DNA of 64,000 nucleotides from R-RK-3 sp031399085 (GCA_031399085.1 JANNOQ010000082.1:62001-126000); one strand, 5' to 3'. Positions 8,773 to 17,998 are shown, counted from the stretch's first letter. Made by a program: numbers and translations. Notes: generated by a model from the letters alone, not told the origin.

Positions 8773-9561
8773 ATGGACATGAGCGCCCCGTATAAAAGCA
8801 CCAACTCGGAGGATTACCAGAATACGCCCCAAGCTGCGGCCGCCTTGGCGGTCGACTATCCGAGCGGCTACCACGCCCTGCCGCATCGCCATCGCCGGGC
8901 GCAGCTGCTCTTTGCCATGACCGGCATCATGACCGTCAGCACTCCAGCGGGCAGCTGGGTGGTGCCGCCGAGTCGCGCGTTATGGATTCCACCCGGCGTT
9001 GAGCATTGGTTCCGAGCCTCGGGCGCCGTTCGCATCCGCACGGTCTATGTCGAGCCCGACGCCGCCGATGAGGCTGGGCTGCCCCGGCAATGCGCGGCGG
9101 TGTCCGTCTCCGCCCTCTTGCGCGAATTGCTGATCCGCGCCGCGCAAATTCGCAACGACTACGCGTGGGATGGGCCGGACGGCTTTGTCATGCGGCTGAT
9201 CCTGAGCGAAATCCAGCTGCGCCCGGGCGTGCCGCTCAACCTGCCCATGCCCTCCGACGCACGGGCGCGCAAGGCCTGCGCCGCCATTATCGGCGACCTC
9301 GCACAGGCGGCAGCGCTGGAGCCAACGGCGCGCGCGGCGGGATTGAGCGGGCGCAGCCTCAACCGCTTGCTGAAAGCCGAAACCGGCCTCAGTTTCGGTC
9401 GCTGGCACCGCCGGGCGCGGCTGCTCGGCGCGCTCGAACGGCTTGCCGAGGGCGCATCCGTCCTCACCGTGGCGCTCGATCTCGGCTATGACAGCCCGAG
9501 CGCTTTCACCGCCATGTTCCGGCGGGAACTCGGCACCGTTCCAAGCCGCTATTTTAGCTAG
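8773..9561 (+). CDS. AraC-family transcriptional regulator with cupin domain
   Basis: The 262-residue protein has an N-terminal cupin-like half (YPSGYHALPHRHRRAQLLFA, then WVVPPSRALWIPPGVEHWF). The C-terminal half has two helix-turn-helix units: ARAAGLSGRSLNRLLKAE with the following FGRWHRRARLL, and VALDLGYDSPSAFTAMFRRE ending in PSRYFS. This is the classic AraC/XylS DNA-binding domain. The ligand is unknown. It lies head-to-head with the MFS gene, so it likely controls that gene and itself. Either ATG 8773 or ATG 8779 may be used. sdhB lies 130 bases downstream on the same strand. Confidence 0.87.
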   Translation: MDMSAPYKSTNSEDYQNTPQAAAALAVDYPSGYHALPHRHRRAQLLFAMTGIMTVSTPAGSWVVPPSRALWIPPGVEHWFRASGAVRIRTVYVEPDAADEAGLPRQCAAVSVSALLRELLIRAAQIRNDYAWDGPDGFVMRLILSEIQLRPGVPLNLPMPSDARARKACAAIIGDLAQAAALEPTARAAGLSGRSLNRLLKAETGLSFGRWHRRARLLGALERLAEGASVLTVALDLGYDSPSAFTAMFRRELGTVPSRYFS

Positions 9562-9690
9562 ATCACGATGATGCAAAGCGCCGCAAGGCACTTCATCTTT
9601 GGCGGTGGCGTCCCTACTCTGATGAGGATATATCTCAATCCGCGCCCGGAAGCGGATTTTTCAGGCGCGCGGCTTCAAGCGGAAAAGCAC

Positions 9691-10476
9691 ATGGTAGAAC
9701 TGGCACTTCCGAAGAACTCCACGATCACCAAGGGCAAGAGCTGGAACAAGCCCGAACGGAACGGCAAAGCCCGCTGGCGGGAATTCCGCGTTTACCGTTG
9801 GACGCCCGATGACGGCGCCAATCCGCGCATCGACAGCTATCACCTCAACCTCGCCGACACCGGCCCGATGGTTCTGGACGGCATCATCAAGATCAAGAAC
9901 GAGATCGACCCGACGCTCACCTTTCGCCGCTCCTGCCGCGAGGGCATTTGCGGCTCCTGCGCGATGAATATTGACGGCACGAATACGCTCGCCTGCACCA
10001 AGGCCATCGACGATATTCGCGGCGCAATCACAATCTATCCGCTGCCGCATATGCAGGTGGTTAAGGATCTCGTGCCGGATTTGACGAATTTTTACGCCCA
10101 GCACCGCTCTATCGAACCCTGGCTGAAGACGGAAAGCCCCGCGCCGGAAAAGGAATGGAAGCAATCGGTCGAGGACCGGGAGAAGCTGGACGGGCATTAT
10201 GAGTGCATCCTGTGCGCCTGCTGCTCGGCTGGCTGCCCGTCCTATTGGTGGAACAGCGACCGCTTCCTCGGCCCCGCAGCGCTTTTGCAGGCGAACCGCT
10301 GGGTTGTGGATAGCCGCGACGAGGCGACGGGCGAGCGGCTCGACAATTTGGAAGACCCGTTCCGGCTTTATCGCTGCCACACGATCCTGAACTGTGCGCA
10401 GGTCTGTCCGAAGGGACTGAATCCAGGCAAATCCATCGCCGAATTGAAGAAGAAACTGGTCGAGCGCCGGGTTTAG
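9691..10476 (+). CDS. sdhB: Succinate dehydrogenase iron-sulfur subunit
   Basis: The 261-residue protein carries electrons from SdhA to quinone. It has the 2Fe-2S cysteines in CREGICGSCAMNIDG with a later TLAC, the 4Fe-4S motif CILCACCSAGCP, and the 3Fe-4S motif CHTILNCAQVCPKGLNP. The start at ATG 9691 gives MVELALPKN, a normal SdhB beginning. The frame is open back to 9568, but the extra residues do not look like the family. The gene is parted from sdhCDA by an MFS/AraC gene pair, so it needs its own promoter or read-through from the AraC gene. Confidence 0.96.
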   Translation: MVELALPKNSTITKGKSWNKPERNGKARWREFRVYRWTPDDGANPRIDSYHLNLADTGPMVLDGIIKIKNEIDPTLTFRRSCREGICGSCAMNIDGTNTLACTKAIDDIRGAITIYPLPHMQVVKDLVPDLTNFYAQHRSIEPWLKTESPAPEKEWKQSVEDREKLDGHYECILCACCSAGCPSYWWNSDRFLGPAALLQANRWVVDSRDEATGERLDNLEDPFRLYRCHTILNCAQVCPKGLNPGKSIAELKKKLVERRV

Positions 10477-10496
10477 CCGTCTTCCGCGAGGCAGCC

Positions 10497-10892
10497 ATGT
10501 CAGCCCGTGAGCCGAGAACGCTGGAAGAGTTCGAGCTGACCGCCCAGGAGGTATGGGACGGCCTGCCGAGCACGTTCCGCGACATCGTTGGCAGCCTCAC
10601 GATCCGCATCGAGGATTTCGCCGACCGCGACACGCTCGACCACATGGGCATCCGCAGCGCCTATCATCTGCTCGGCCTCTATCACGGCATCGGCCTGCCC
10701 TTCAAAAGTGTATGGGATGTGCCGCAAGGGCCGGATATGATTTTCCTGTATCGCATCCCCATTCTTGCCTTCGCCAATGCCGGTATGGAGCCGGTGCGCG
10801 ACGTCATCAGCCATGTGCTGATCCACGAAATCGGCCATCATTTCGGCTTCTCCGACGAGGATATGGACGCCATCGAGGCGGCCGAGGCATGA
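10497..10892 (+). CDS. Zincin-like metallopeptidase family protein (PF06262 type)
   Basis: The 131-residue cytoplasmic protein ends with VLIHEIGHHFGFSDEDMD, a zinc-binding HExxH motif with a third ligand expected in the acidic tail. Length, the N-terminal FELTAQEVWDGLP and the motif position fit the small Zincin_1 family often found in actinobacteria and alphaproteobacteria. The substrate is unknown. It begins 20 bases after sdhB and its stop overlaps the next start (ATGA), so it is very probably in one transcript with sdhB and the following membrane protein. Confidence 0.85.
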   Translation: MSAREPRTLEEFELTAQEVWDGLPSTFRDIVGSLTIRIEDFADRDTLDHMGIRSAYHLLGLYHGIGLPFKSVWDVPQGPDMIFLYRIPILAFANAGMEPVRDVISHVLIHEIGHHFGFSDEDMDAIEAAEA

Positions 10893-11443
10893 GAGCGCCA
10901 ATCCAGATCCGCCGCGCTTTGTTGATTGCCGCGGCCTTTCTCATTCTGCTTGGCGGAGCAACGGGCCTGGCGCGCTGGCTGCAATTCGTTTATGCGACGC
11001 CAACCGTGGAGGAATATCTGGTCCATCTTGGGGGAGAAGCAAAGGTCTTGCCCGTTGGGCAACTTGCCTATGACGGCCACAATTTCCAGTGCGGGCGCTT
11101 CCCGACCGTGCTCAACGCCAAACTCGACGATTACGGCGCGGCCTATTTCGGCTTCGTGCTGCTCAACCCGGCGCGCTTCGAGACCCTGCCGCTCACTCTG
11201 AAACGCTATGCCTACGCCCACGAATGCGGCCACCAATATGTCGGTTACGACGAGGGCGAGGCCGATTGCTACGCCATCCGGCGCGGCCGCCGCGAAGGCT
11301 GGCTCGATGCCCAGGCGATGGACGAAATCTGCGGGTTCATCAGCCGGTCAAAGGGCGATGCCGCTCACGCATTCGGCACGCGGCGCTGCGAAATGATGCG
11401 GCGCTGCTTTGCCCGCTCGCGGCCGGGGCGTGAGTTGCTTTAA
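10889..11443 (+). CDS. Membrane-anchored putative metallopeptidase with HECGH motif
   Basis: The 184-residue protein starts at an ATGA overlap with the preceding zincin gene. One N-terminal membrane helix (ALLIAAAFLILLGGATGLA) is followed by a domain, probably periplasmic, with YAHECGHQYVGYDEGEADCYAIRR. That stretch has an HExxH zinc site and a downstream E-A-D-C-Y-A motif, like the Glu ligand helix of M48-like or DUF2268-like zincins. Six cysteines in the mature part suggest disulfides. I do not recognise a named family. The pairing of two different HExxH proteins is notable. Confidence 0.7.
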   Translation: MRAPIQIRRALLIAAAFLILLGGATGLARWLQFVYATPTVEEYLVHLGGEAKVLPVGQLAYDGHNFQCGRFPTVLNAKLDDYGAAYFGFVLLNPARFETLPLTLKRYAYAHECGHQYVGYDEGEADCYAIRRGRREGWLDAQAMDEICGFISRSKGDAAHAFGTRRCEMMRRCFARSRPGRELL

Positions 11444-11465
11444 AACGCGGCGGTCGCGACCCTGC

Positions 11466-12590
11466 CTAGCCGAAGGTCAGGATTTGCCGGATGGCGCGGC
11501 CTTCGCGGAGTTTATCGAAGCCTTCGTTGATGTCGTCGAGTTTGATATGGCCCGTCAGCAGCCGGTCGACCGGCAGCTTGCCGCGCTTGAAGAGGGCGAT
11601 ATAGCGCGGGATGTCGCGGCTGGGAACGGCGCTGCCCATATAACTGCCTTTCAACGTGCGCTCCTCGCCGATGAGGCTGAGCGCGGGCAATGGCAGCACG
11701 GCGTTCGGGTTCGGCAAGCCCGCCGTGACGGTGGTGCCGCCGCGCCGCGTGATGCGGTAGGCGAGATCGAGCGCGGGAATGGCGCCCGCCATCTCGAAGG
11801 CGTAATGCACGCCGCCGCCGGTTGCATCCTTGATCGCCTGGGCCGTCCCCTCGCCGGCCTTGTACGTGTCCGTCGCGCCGAGCGAGGCCGCCAGCGCCAG
11901 CTTGTCATCGGCAAGGTCTACGGCAACGATGCGTTCCGCTCCGGCGGCGACCGCGCCGAGCACAGTCGATAGGCCGACGCCGCCTAGACCGACCACGGCC
12001 ACCGTGCTGCCCGGCTCGATCTTGGCCGTGTTGACGACTGCACCGACGCCCGTGAGAACAGCACAGCCAAATAGCGCCGCGTGATCCAGCGAGATTTCGG
12101 AGTCGATCTTCACCAGCGAGCGGCGCGAGCAGGTGGCGTATTCGGCAAATGCGGAAACGCCAAGCAAATGATTGACCTCAGCCCCGTTGCGCCGGATGCG
12201 CCGCTCGCCAGACAGCAGCGTTCCCGAGCCGCCCGCGACGGCAGCCGGTTCGCAAAGCGCCGGGCGTCCGCTGGCGCAAGGCAGGCAATGGCCGCAGCTC
12301 GGCACGAAAACCAGCGCCACATGGTCGCCCGGCTTCAGATCGTGCACATCCGCGCCGACCTCCTCGACGATCCCCGCCGCCTCATGGCCCAGAACCATCG
12401 GCGTTGGCCGGGGACGGTTGCCGTCGATCACCGAGAGATCGGAATGGCACAATCCCGCCGCTACCATCTTGACCAGCACCTCGCCGGCCTTGGGGCCTTG
12501 CAGCTCCACCTCGCCGATCGTCAGCGGCTTCGATTGCGCATAGGGCGGCTGGCGGCCCATTTCTTCCAAAATCGCGGCGCGGATTTTCAT
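11466..12590 (-). CDS. Zinc-dependent alcohol dehydrogenase
   Basis: The 374-residue protein is a medium-chain dehydrogenase. It has the catalytic zinc ligands in AGLCHSDLS and LGHEAAG, the structural zinc site CGHCLPCASGRPALC with four cysteines, and the NAD-binding turn VAVVGLGGVGLS. Length and the insert after the structural zinc resemble class III-like or aryl-alcohol dehydrogenases. The start at ATG 12590 has a GGGAGG site just upstream. It lies 86 bases downstream of glk on the same strand and could be the last gene of the trehalose operon or an independent gene. The alcohol or aldehyde it uses is unknown. Confidence 0.85.
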   Translation of the reverse strand: MKIRAAILEEMGRQPPYAQSKPLTIGEVELQGPKAGEVLVKMVAAGLCHSDLSVIDGNRPRPTPMVLGHEAAGIVEEVGADVHDLKPGDHVALVFVPSCGHCLPCASGRPALCEPAAVAGGSGTLLSGERRIRRNGAEVNHLLGVSAFAEYATCSRRSLVKIDSEISLDHAALFGCAVLTGVGAVVNTAKIEPGSTVAVVGLGGVGLSTVLGAVAAGAERIVAVDLADDKLALAASLGATDTYKAGEGTAQAIKDATGGGVHYAFEMAGAIPALDLAYRITRRGGTTVTAGLPNPNAVLPLPALSLIGEERTLKGSYMGSAVPSRDIPRYIALFKRGKLPVDRLLTGHIKLDDINEGFDKLREGRAIRQILTFG

Positions 12591-12676
12591 TGTTGTTCCT
12601 CCCTTTGCGGCCATCATTCTAAAGCATCGCCGAGACCGGTGGGAGAGATTTTGCGGACGCGACGGCCGCGTCGGGT

Positions 12677-13636
12677 CTAAGGAAGCAAAGCCGCTTCGGC
12701 GTTCTCGACCGGGAGATAGGTGAGGCCGATCAGAGCCACGTCCTCGCGGGTGATGATGCCGGCGAATACCGCCTCCATGCGCTCGCGCATTGCCCCCTTG
12801 GCCTCGAAAGGCACGCGGAAATGCTCCGCGCCGCCCGCCGCTGCCCAGCCACTCACGACGCTGCCGCAGAGATAGACGCCGCCCCACGCCGCCGACGCCA
12901 GCACGAGATCGCCCGCAATCCGGCCCAGCACCGCCGAAAATTGTCGCACGGTTTCCGCCGCGACGGTGTCCTGTGGGGCGCGGGCCAGGATTTCCTGGGC
13001 ATTCATCCCCGACACAGCCACGGCGCCGCTGAGTTTGCCCAAATGGCGGTAAAGCGGCTGGAGCCCGCGCCCGGACAGCACGTCCTCGACGCAGACCGCA
13101 TCCGCGATCAGCCGAAGCTGCCCCGGATCCAAAGCGCCGAGCGTCATATGGCCGGGCTCGCCAGCATTGGTCACCCAGCCAGCCCCGGCCGGGATGATGG
13201 TCGCCGCGCCAAAGCCGGTCCCGACATTGACGGCGAGCATGGTGCGGCGCGGCGTGGTCCTGCGCTCCGCGCCGCCGATAGGTGTTAGCTCGTTCGCCTC
13301 CAAATAGGGCAAGGCCAACGCGACGGCTTGCAAGTCGTTGACAAGCCGGGCGGGCGTCCCGCCCAGCATAGCGGCGATTTCGCCCGCTTCGATGGACCAA
13401 GCGGCGTTGGTGAGCTTAACCTTATCGCCATCGACTGGGCCAGCGACACCGACGGCGGCGGCCGCGCACCCTTCAGGCCCGCCGGTCTCGTCGAGGAAGG
13501 CTGCCAGCGCGTCGTAAAAGCTTTCGTGATCGCCGAGCGCATAGGCGCGCCGCTCGCTCAGCGCGTGCTGCGCGCGGCTGCGGGCGAAACGCACGTTGGA
13601 GCCCCCGACATCGGCAACCAGCCGCCACGGTCTCAT
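12677..13636 (-). CDS. glk: Glucokinase
   Basis: The 319-residue protein matches the bacterial glucokinase (ROK-related Glk) family. It has the ATP phosphate loop ADVGGSNVRFA, the substrate region LVNDLQAVALALP with its catalytic aspartate, VNVGTGFGAA, and GEPGHM at the glucose-binding site. Later it has LASAAWGGVYLCGSV. It phosphorylates glucose with ATP in the cytoplasm. The start overlaps the otsA stop by four bases (ATGA). Within this operon it would recapture glucose freed by the GH15 enzyme. Confidence 0.9.
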   Translation of the reverse strand: MRPWRLVADVGGSNVRFARSRAQHALSERRAYALGDHESFYDALAAFLDETGGPEGCAAAAVGVAGPVDGDKVKLTNAAWSIEAGEIAAMLGGTPARLVNDLQAVALALPYLEANELTPIGGAERRTTPRRTMLAVNVGTGFGAATIIPAGAGWVTNAGEPGHMTLGALDPGQLRLIADAVCVEDVLSGRGLQPLYRHLGKLSGAVAVSGMNAQEILARAPQDTVAAETVRQFSAVLGRIAGDLVLASAAWGGVYLCGSVVSGWAAAGGAEHFRVPFEAKGAMRERMEAVFAGIITREDVALIGLTYLPVENAEAALLP

Positions 13637-15021
13637 CTGACCACCCCAGGCATGTCGGGCGACAGGGCCGCGAGGAAACTTTCGCGCCAATGCGCGGCAT
13701 CGTGCTTGCAGACCCGGTCGTAAAGCGCGGTGTGCCGCGAGCGGCGTTCATCGAGCGGCATGGTCAGCGCCTGCTCCAGCGCGTGCGCGATGTCGTCGAT
13801 GTCATAGGGGTTGACGAGCAGAGCCTCCTGCAAATCCTCCGCCGCCCCGGCAAAGCGCGAGAGCACGAGCACGCCAGGATCGTCGGCGTCCTGGGCGGCG
13901 ACATATTCCTTGGCAACGAGATTCATGCCGTCCCGCAGCGGCGTGACCAGCCCAACTTCGGAGCCGCGAAACAAGGCCGCTAACTGATCGCGCGGCACAT
14001 TCCGATGGATATAGCGTACCGGCGTCCAGTCGAAATCGCCATATTCGCCATTGATCGAGCCGGAAAGCTGTTCCATCTCCTCGCGAATGTCCCTATAGGC
14101 GCCGACATCCTCGCGTGTCGGCGGCGCGATCTGCATCAGCGTAACAGTCTTTTGCTTATCGGGGTAAAGTTCAAGCAGCCGGCGGAATGCCTTCATGCGT
14201 TCCGGCAAGCCCTTGGAATAGTCCAGCCGGTCGACGCCAACAATATGCTTGCGTGCCAGATTTCGCCGGTTGAGCCTTTCGATAGCGTCGGCGGCGGCGG
14301 CCGTCCGGGCCATGGCTGCAAAACTTTCAACATCGATGCCGATCGGGAAGGCGCGGGCGATCACCGTGCGGCCAAAGGCGATGACGCGGCCGTCGCTCAG
14401 CACCTTGCCGTCGATGGTCTCGCTGGTGAAGCGTTGGAAGTTCACGACGTCGGAATTGGTCTGAAAGCCGATGACGTCGTAGGAGAACAACGATTTTATC
14501 AGCCATTGATGCACGGGAACGGCGAGCAGGATGCCGGGGGGCGGGAACGGGATGTGCAGGAAGAAGCCAATCCGCTGCTTGACGCCCCGCGAGCGCAGCT
14601 CCGAGGCGAGCGAGGCGAGGTGATAATCATGCACCCAAATGATGTCGTCGGGCTGGAGCAGTTCGATCAGCGCGTCGGCGAAACGGGCGTTGACCCGGCG
14701 GTAGCCGTCGAAAAAGGCGGTCTCGAATTTCACGAGGTCGAGGCGGTAGTGGCAGACCGGCCAGAGCACCTGATTGGCGAAGCCCACATAATATTCGAGG
14801 TAATCGCGCTCGGTGAGCGGAATCGTGGCGATCGTCACCGTGTCTTGCTGGGCGATGCTGATCGTCTGCGTCGACCCGTCGTCGACCACGGTTCCGTCCC
14901 ATCCGAACCAAACGCCGCCGCTTTCCCGCAGCGCGTCGCCTAAGGCGACCGCCAGCCCGCCGGACTGGTTCTGCTTCTCCAGATAGGCAACGCGGTTCGA
15001 TACGACGACGAGCCGGCTCAT
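13633..15021 (-). CDS. otsA: Trehalose-6-phosphate synthase
   Basis: The 462-residue GT20 enzyme joins UDP-glucose and glucose-6-phosphate to trehalose-6-phosphate. It starts RLVVVSNRVA and shows NQSGGLAVAL (UDP-glucose loop), WFGWDG, VWVHDYHL, FFLHIPFPPP, VDRLDYSKGLPERM and DGMNLVAKEYVAAQ, all signatures of OtsA. ATG 15021 overlaps the stop of the upstream GH15 gene (ATGA), and its own stop overlaps the glk start. Trehalose in alphaproteobacteria commonly protects against osmotic and desiccation stress. Confidence 0.96.
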   Translation of the reverse strand: MSRLVVVSNRVAYLEKQNQSGGLAVALGDALRESGGVWFGWDGTVVDDGSTQTISIAQQDTVTIATIPLTERDYLEYYVGFANQVLWPVCHYRLDLVKFETAFFDGYRRVNARFADALIELLQPDDIIWVHDYHLASLASELRSRGVKQRIGFFLHIPFPPPGILLAVPVHQWLIKSLFSYDVIGFQTNSDVVNFQRFTSETIDGKVLSDGRVIAFGRTVIARAFPIGIDVESFAAMARTAAAADAIERLNRRNLARKHIVGVDRLDYSKGLPERMKAFRRLLELYPDKQKTVTLMQIAPPTREDVGAYRDIREEMEQLSGSINGEYGDFDWTPVRYIHRNVPRDQLAALFRGSEVGLVTPLRDGMNLVAKEYVAAQDADDPGVLVLSRFAGAAEDLQEALLVNPYDIDDIAHALEQALTMPLDERRSRHTALYDRVCKHDAAHWRESFLAALSPDMPGVVR

Positions 15022-16802
15022 ACCACCCCATCCCAGGGACGTGACAGGCGGACCGCCCCGTTGATGATGCCGACCATCGAGTAAGTCTGCGGAAAGTTGC
15101 CCCAGGCTTCGCCGTTGACCGGGTCGGTATCCTCGGACATCAGCCCGAGGTGATTGCGCGAGGCGAGCAGCGCTTCGAAAATCTCCCGCGCGCGTTCGCG
15201 CCGTCCGGCCCGCGCCAATGCGTCGACACGCCAGAATGCGCAAACGTTGAAAGCGGTTTTTGGCATTCCGAAATCGTCCGGCGCTTCATACCGCATCATG
15301 TGCGGGCCGCGGCCCAGGACTTTCTCCACCAGGTCGAGCGTGGATAAGAAACGCGGGTCCTGCGGGTCAAGGAAGCCAACCTCGCTCATCAGCAGAATGC
15401 TGGCATCGAGACTTTCGCCGCCAAAGCTCTCGACGAAGGCTTGGCGCGTATCAGACCAGGATTTTTCCAGAATGGTTGCTTTGATGGTATCGGCACGCTC
15501 CTGCCAAAGCGCACGCCTATCGGGCAGGCGCAAATGTGCCGCGATTTTCGCGAGCCGGTCGCAAGCCGCCCAGCACATCACGGCCGAGGATGTGTGAACG
15601 CGGGCGCGGTGGCGCAGTTCCCAGATGCCGGCATCTGGTTTGTCGTAAAGCTCAAAAGATCGCTCACCTGCAAATTCCAGCTTCTTGAAGTCCTCGACCC
15701 CCGCCTTGGCGAACAGCCGCTCATCGAAGAAGGCTTGGGACGCGCCCAATACGAGATTGCCGTAGGTGTCGTGCTGAAAATGCTCGAACGCCTGATTGCC
15801 GACGCGTACTGGCGGGGTATCTCGGTAGCCCCCCAGCTGCGGGACGATCCGCTCGGTGAGTTGGTGCTCCAGCCCGACGCCATAGACTGGTTGCAAATGG
15901 CCGTCGCGAGCGGTCGCGACGATGTTCATGATCCAGCGGAAGTAATTCTCCATCGTCCGGACGGCGGAGAGGCTGTTCAAGGCGCGCACGACGAACAACG
16001 AGTCCCGGATCCAGCAATAGCGGTAATCCCAGTTGCGCTCCGTTTCGGCGGCTTCGGGAATGCTGGTGGTGAGCGCGGCCACGATTGCGCCGGTCGCTTC
16101 ATAATTGCACAGCTTTAGAGTGATCGCGGCGCGGATGACGGCGTCTTGCCATTCCGGAGGCAGCGCAAGGCGGTGAACCCAGTTTTTCCAATAGAGCTGG
16201 GTGCGCTCCTCATAGTTCAACGCGGTCTCCGCCGCGCCCTCGGTCAGTGTTTCGTCAGGTCCTAGAATAAGATTGATTTGATCGGCTAGATTAAATGCAA
16301 CTTCATCCATAATATAGTCGATCGGTGCATCGGTCGTGAGGCGGATCGCCAATTTTGGTCCAGCATAGCGAATATGATTGGACCCGACAGTCACATTAGG
16401 CGCAATACTGCCATACTCAAATCTCGGTTTCACCCGGAGTCGAATGCGTGGACTTCCGCCAACGGGCGTAATTCTGCGCACGAGCATTTGCGGACGAAAT
16501 GTCCGGTCGCGCCAATAAAAGCGCGGCACGCAATCGGTGATCTGCACCGAACCGCTTTTCCCGTGCAGAACGGTCTTGAGGACGGCAGTATTGGGGATAT
16601 AGCTCTGTTCGCTGGAGACGAAATCGTCCATTTCGACGCCAAGCACACCTTCGCCCGGCGCTTCTTCGGGACTGCCGAGGAGCGAATGGAAAACCGGGTC
16701 CTTGTCGAAGCGCGGCAGGCAGCACCAGACGATGCTGGCCTTGCGGTCGACGAGCGCGGCGATGCCACAATTCCCAATGATGCCGAGATCAAGAGTGCTC
16801 AC
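15018..16802 (-). CDS. GH15-family glycoside hydrolase, probable trehalase or glucoamylase
   Basis: The 594-residue protein has an N-terminal beta-domain (GIIGNCGIAALVDRKASIVWCCLPRFD) and a C-terminal alpha-barrel with NWDYRYCWIRDS, DAGIWELRH, FNVCAFWRVDALARAGR and GNFPQTYS. This architecture is that of bacterial GH15 proteins annotated as glucoamylase or trehalase. The first catalytic Glu is expected in GIWELR and the second in SEDTDP. No signal peptide is present, so it is cytoplasmic. It uses a GTG start that overlaps the otsB stop. Its position between otsB and otsA, with glucokinase at the end, favours trehalose as substrate. That is inference, because the family also hydrolyses maltodextrins. 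Confidence 0.85.
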   Translation of the reverse strand: MSTLDLGIIGNCGIAALVDRKASIVWCCLPRFDKDPVFHSLLGSPEEAPGEGVLGVEMDDFVSSEQSYIPNTAVLKTVLHGKSGSVQITDCVPRFYWRDRTFRPQMLVRRITPVGGSPRIRLRVKPRFEYGSIAPNVTVGSNHIRYAGPKLAIRLTTDAPIDYIMDEVAFNLADQINLILGPDETLTEGAAETALNYEERTQLYWKNWVHRLALPPEWQDAVIRAAITLKLCNYEATGAIVAALTTSIPEAAETERNWDYRYCWIRDSLFVVRALNSLSAVRTMENYFRWIMNIVATARDGHLQPVYGVGLEHQLTERIVPQLGGYRDTPPVRVGNQAFEHFQHDTYGNLVLGASQAFFDERLFAKAGVEDFKKLEFAGERSFELYDKPDAGIWELRHRARVHTSSAVMCWAACDRLAKIAAHLRLPDRRALWQERADTIKATILEKSWSDTRQAFVESFGGESLDASILLMSEVGFLDPQDPRFLSTLDLVEKVLGRGPHMMRYEAPDDFGMPKTAFNVCAFWRVDALARAGRRERAREIFEALLASRNHLGLMSEDTDPVNGEAWGNFPQTYSMVGIINGAVRLSRPWDGVV

Positions 16803-17545
16803 GGGCGGTTTCCAGTTCTTGCAATGATCTTATTGAGCCAGACGAGCAGCGCCTCACGATCCGCGACCCGGTATTGCGCCTGCGTTTCACCAAAGCCGAC
16901 CTTGATCGAAATCCCGCCCTGCGCATTGACGAGCGCAAACCCATCTTCATCGGTGAGATCGTCACCCGCAAAGACCGGTATGCGGCCAAGAAAAGGCATT
17001 TCCTTCAGGAAATCGCCAATGGCCGCGCCCTTATCGCGCTGATGACCGACGGCTTCGATCACCATCTTACCTCGCCGCAAGCTGATCGATGGGGCGCAAT
17101 TCGCCGAGTTTTCCATCGCCTCACGGCAAACATCTTCCAACTCGGGCCGCTGGCGGTAATGCAGCGCAACTGCCCCTTGTTTCAGCTCCAGCAGCAGGCC
17201 CGTTTCGCGCGAGATCAGAGGCTCCAAGGCGCGCTCGATGGCACGGAGCGCGGCAATGTCGAATTCGGGGCGGTGCAAATAGCCGTTCGCATCGCGCCGG
17301 TTGAGGCCATGCACGCCGGCGATCGGCAGCCGCAAGGGATTGAGGAAATGGTCAATGCTGGCGATATCGCGACCTGTGACGATCGCCACCGCTCCGCCCG
17401 TCGCGCCGAGTAAGCACGATAGAGCCTGCCTGGTTGCTTCCGTCACCTCTACGTCGCCAGGGCGTTGGACGATATCGGCGAGGGTGCCGTCGAAATCGAA
17501 AAACAGCGCCAGACGTTCGGGTTCGCTCGGGTCTGGAAGAGCCAT
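16799..17545 (-). CDS. otsB: Trehalose-6-phosphate phosphatase
   Basis: The 248-residue HAD-superfamily enzyme removes the phosphate from trehalose-6-phosphate. It has the nucleophile motif FFDFDGTLADI, the second motif AIVTGRD, a lysine in DKGAAI, and the magnesium site FAGDDLTDEDGF. ATG 17545 is given; a TTG at 17560 would add five residues, and neither has a clear ribosome site. It is the first gene of the minus-strand trehalose operon, and its stop overlaps the GTG of the GH15 gene. A promoter should lie in the long gap upstream. Confidence 0.92.
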   Translation of the reverse strand: MALPDPSEPERLALFFDFDGTLADIVQRPGDVEVTEATRQALSCLLGATGGAVAIVTGRDIASIDHFLNPLRLPIAGVHGLNRRDANGYLHRPEFDIAALRAIERALEPLISRETGLLLELKQGAVALHYRQRPELEDVCREAMENSANCAPSISLRRGKMVIEAVGHQRDKGAAIGDFLKEMPFLGRIPVFAGDDLTDEDGFALVNAQGGISIKVGFGETQAQYRVADREALLVWLNKIIARTGNRP

Positions 17546-17998
17546 GGGCCAATTCGCCAATTCAATGCTTGAAAGCGACAGGATCTACCTCCGTCATCAC
17601 GGTTTATTGAAAGCGACCGCAGCCTAATAACAAGGTGCGCGCAGATTGGGCGCAGGCAGTGGCAATTCGGAATATAACATGCCAGCGCGGCGATCGGTCG
17701 CCTGCAGAAGTATGGCGAGCCTGATTGCGCCAATGTCTAACGCGGGCCAAGGGTGGCTTCAATGGCTTTGCGCCGAAGCCAACATGATCCTCGGATGCGT
17801 CAGAGTGATTGGAGCCCGAATAAGTCCTTGCGCACTTTCCGTGGCGACAGTTTGCCTTTATGCTCACCCTGCCGATCAACGCCATGTGTCCGGGCTCGCC
17901 GAGACCCGGCTGGCGCGCACCGCTTTGCGGCGGCGTGTTCCGCGTTTTTCAGCATCCGAGGTCGTAGCGATGGGCGGGCGGCCGGGGAACCGGCTGTC

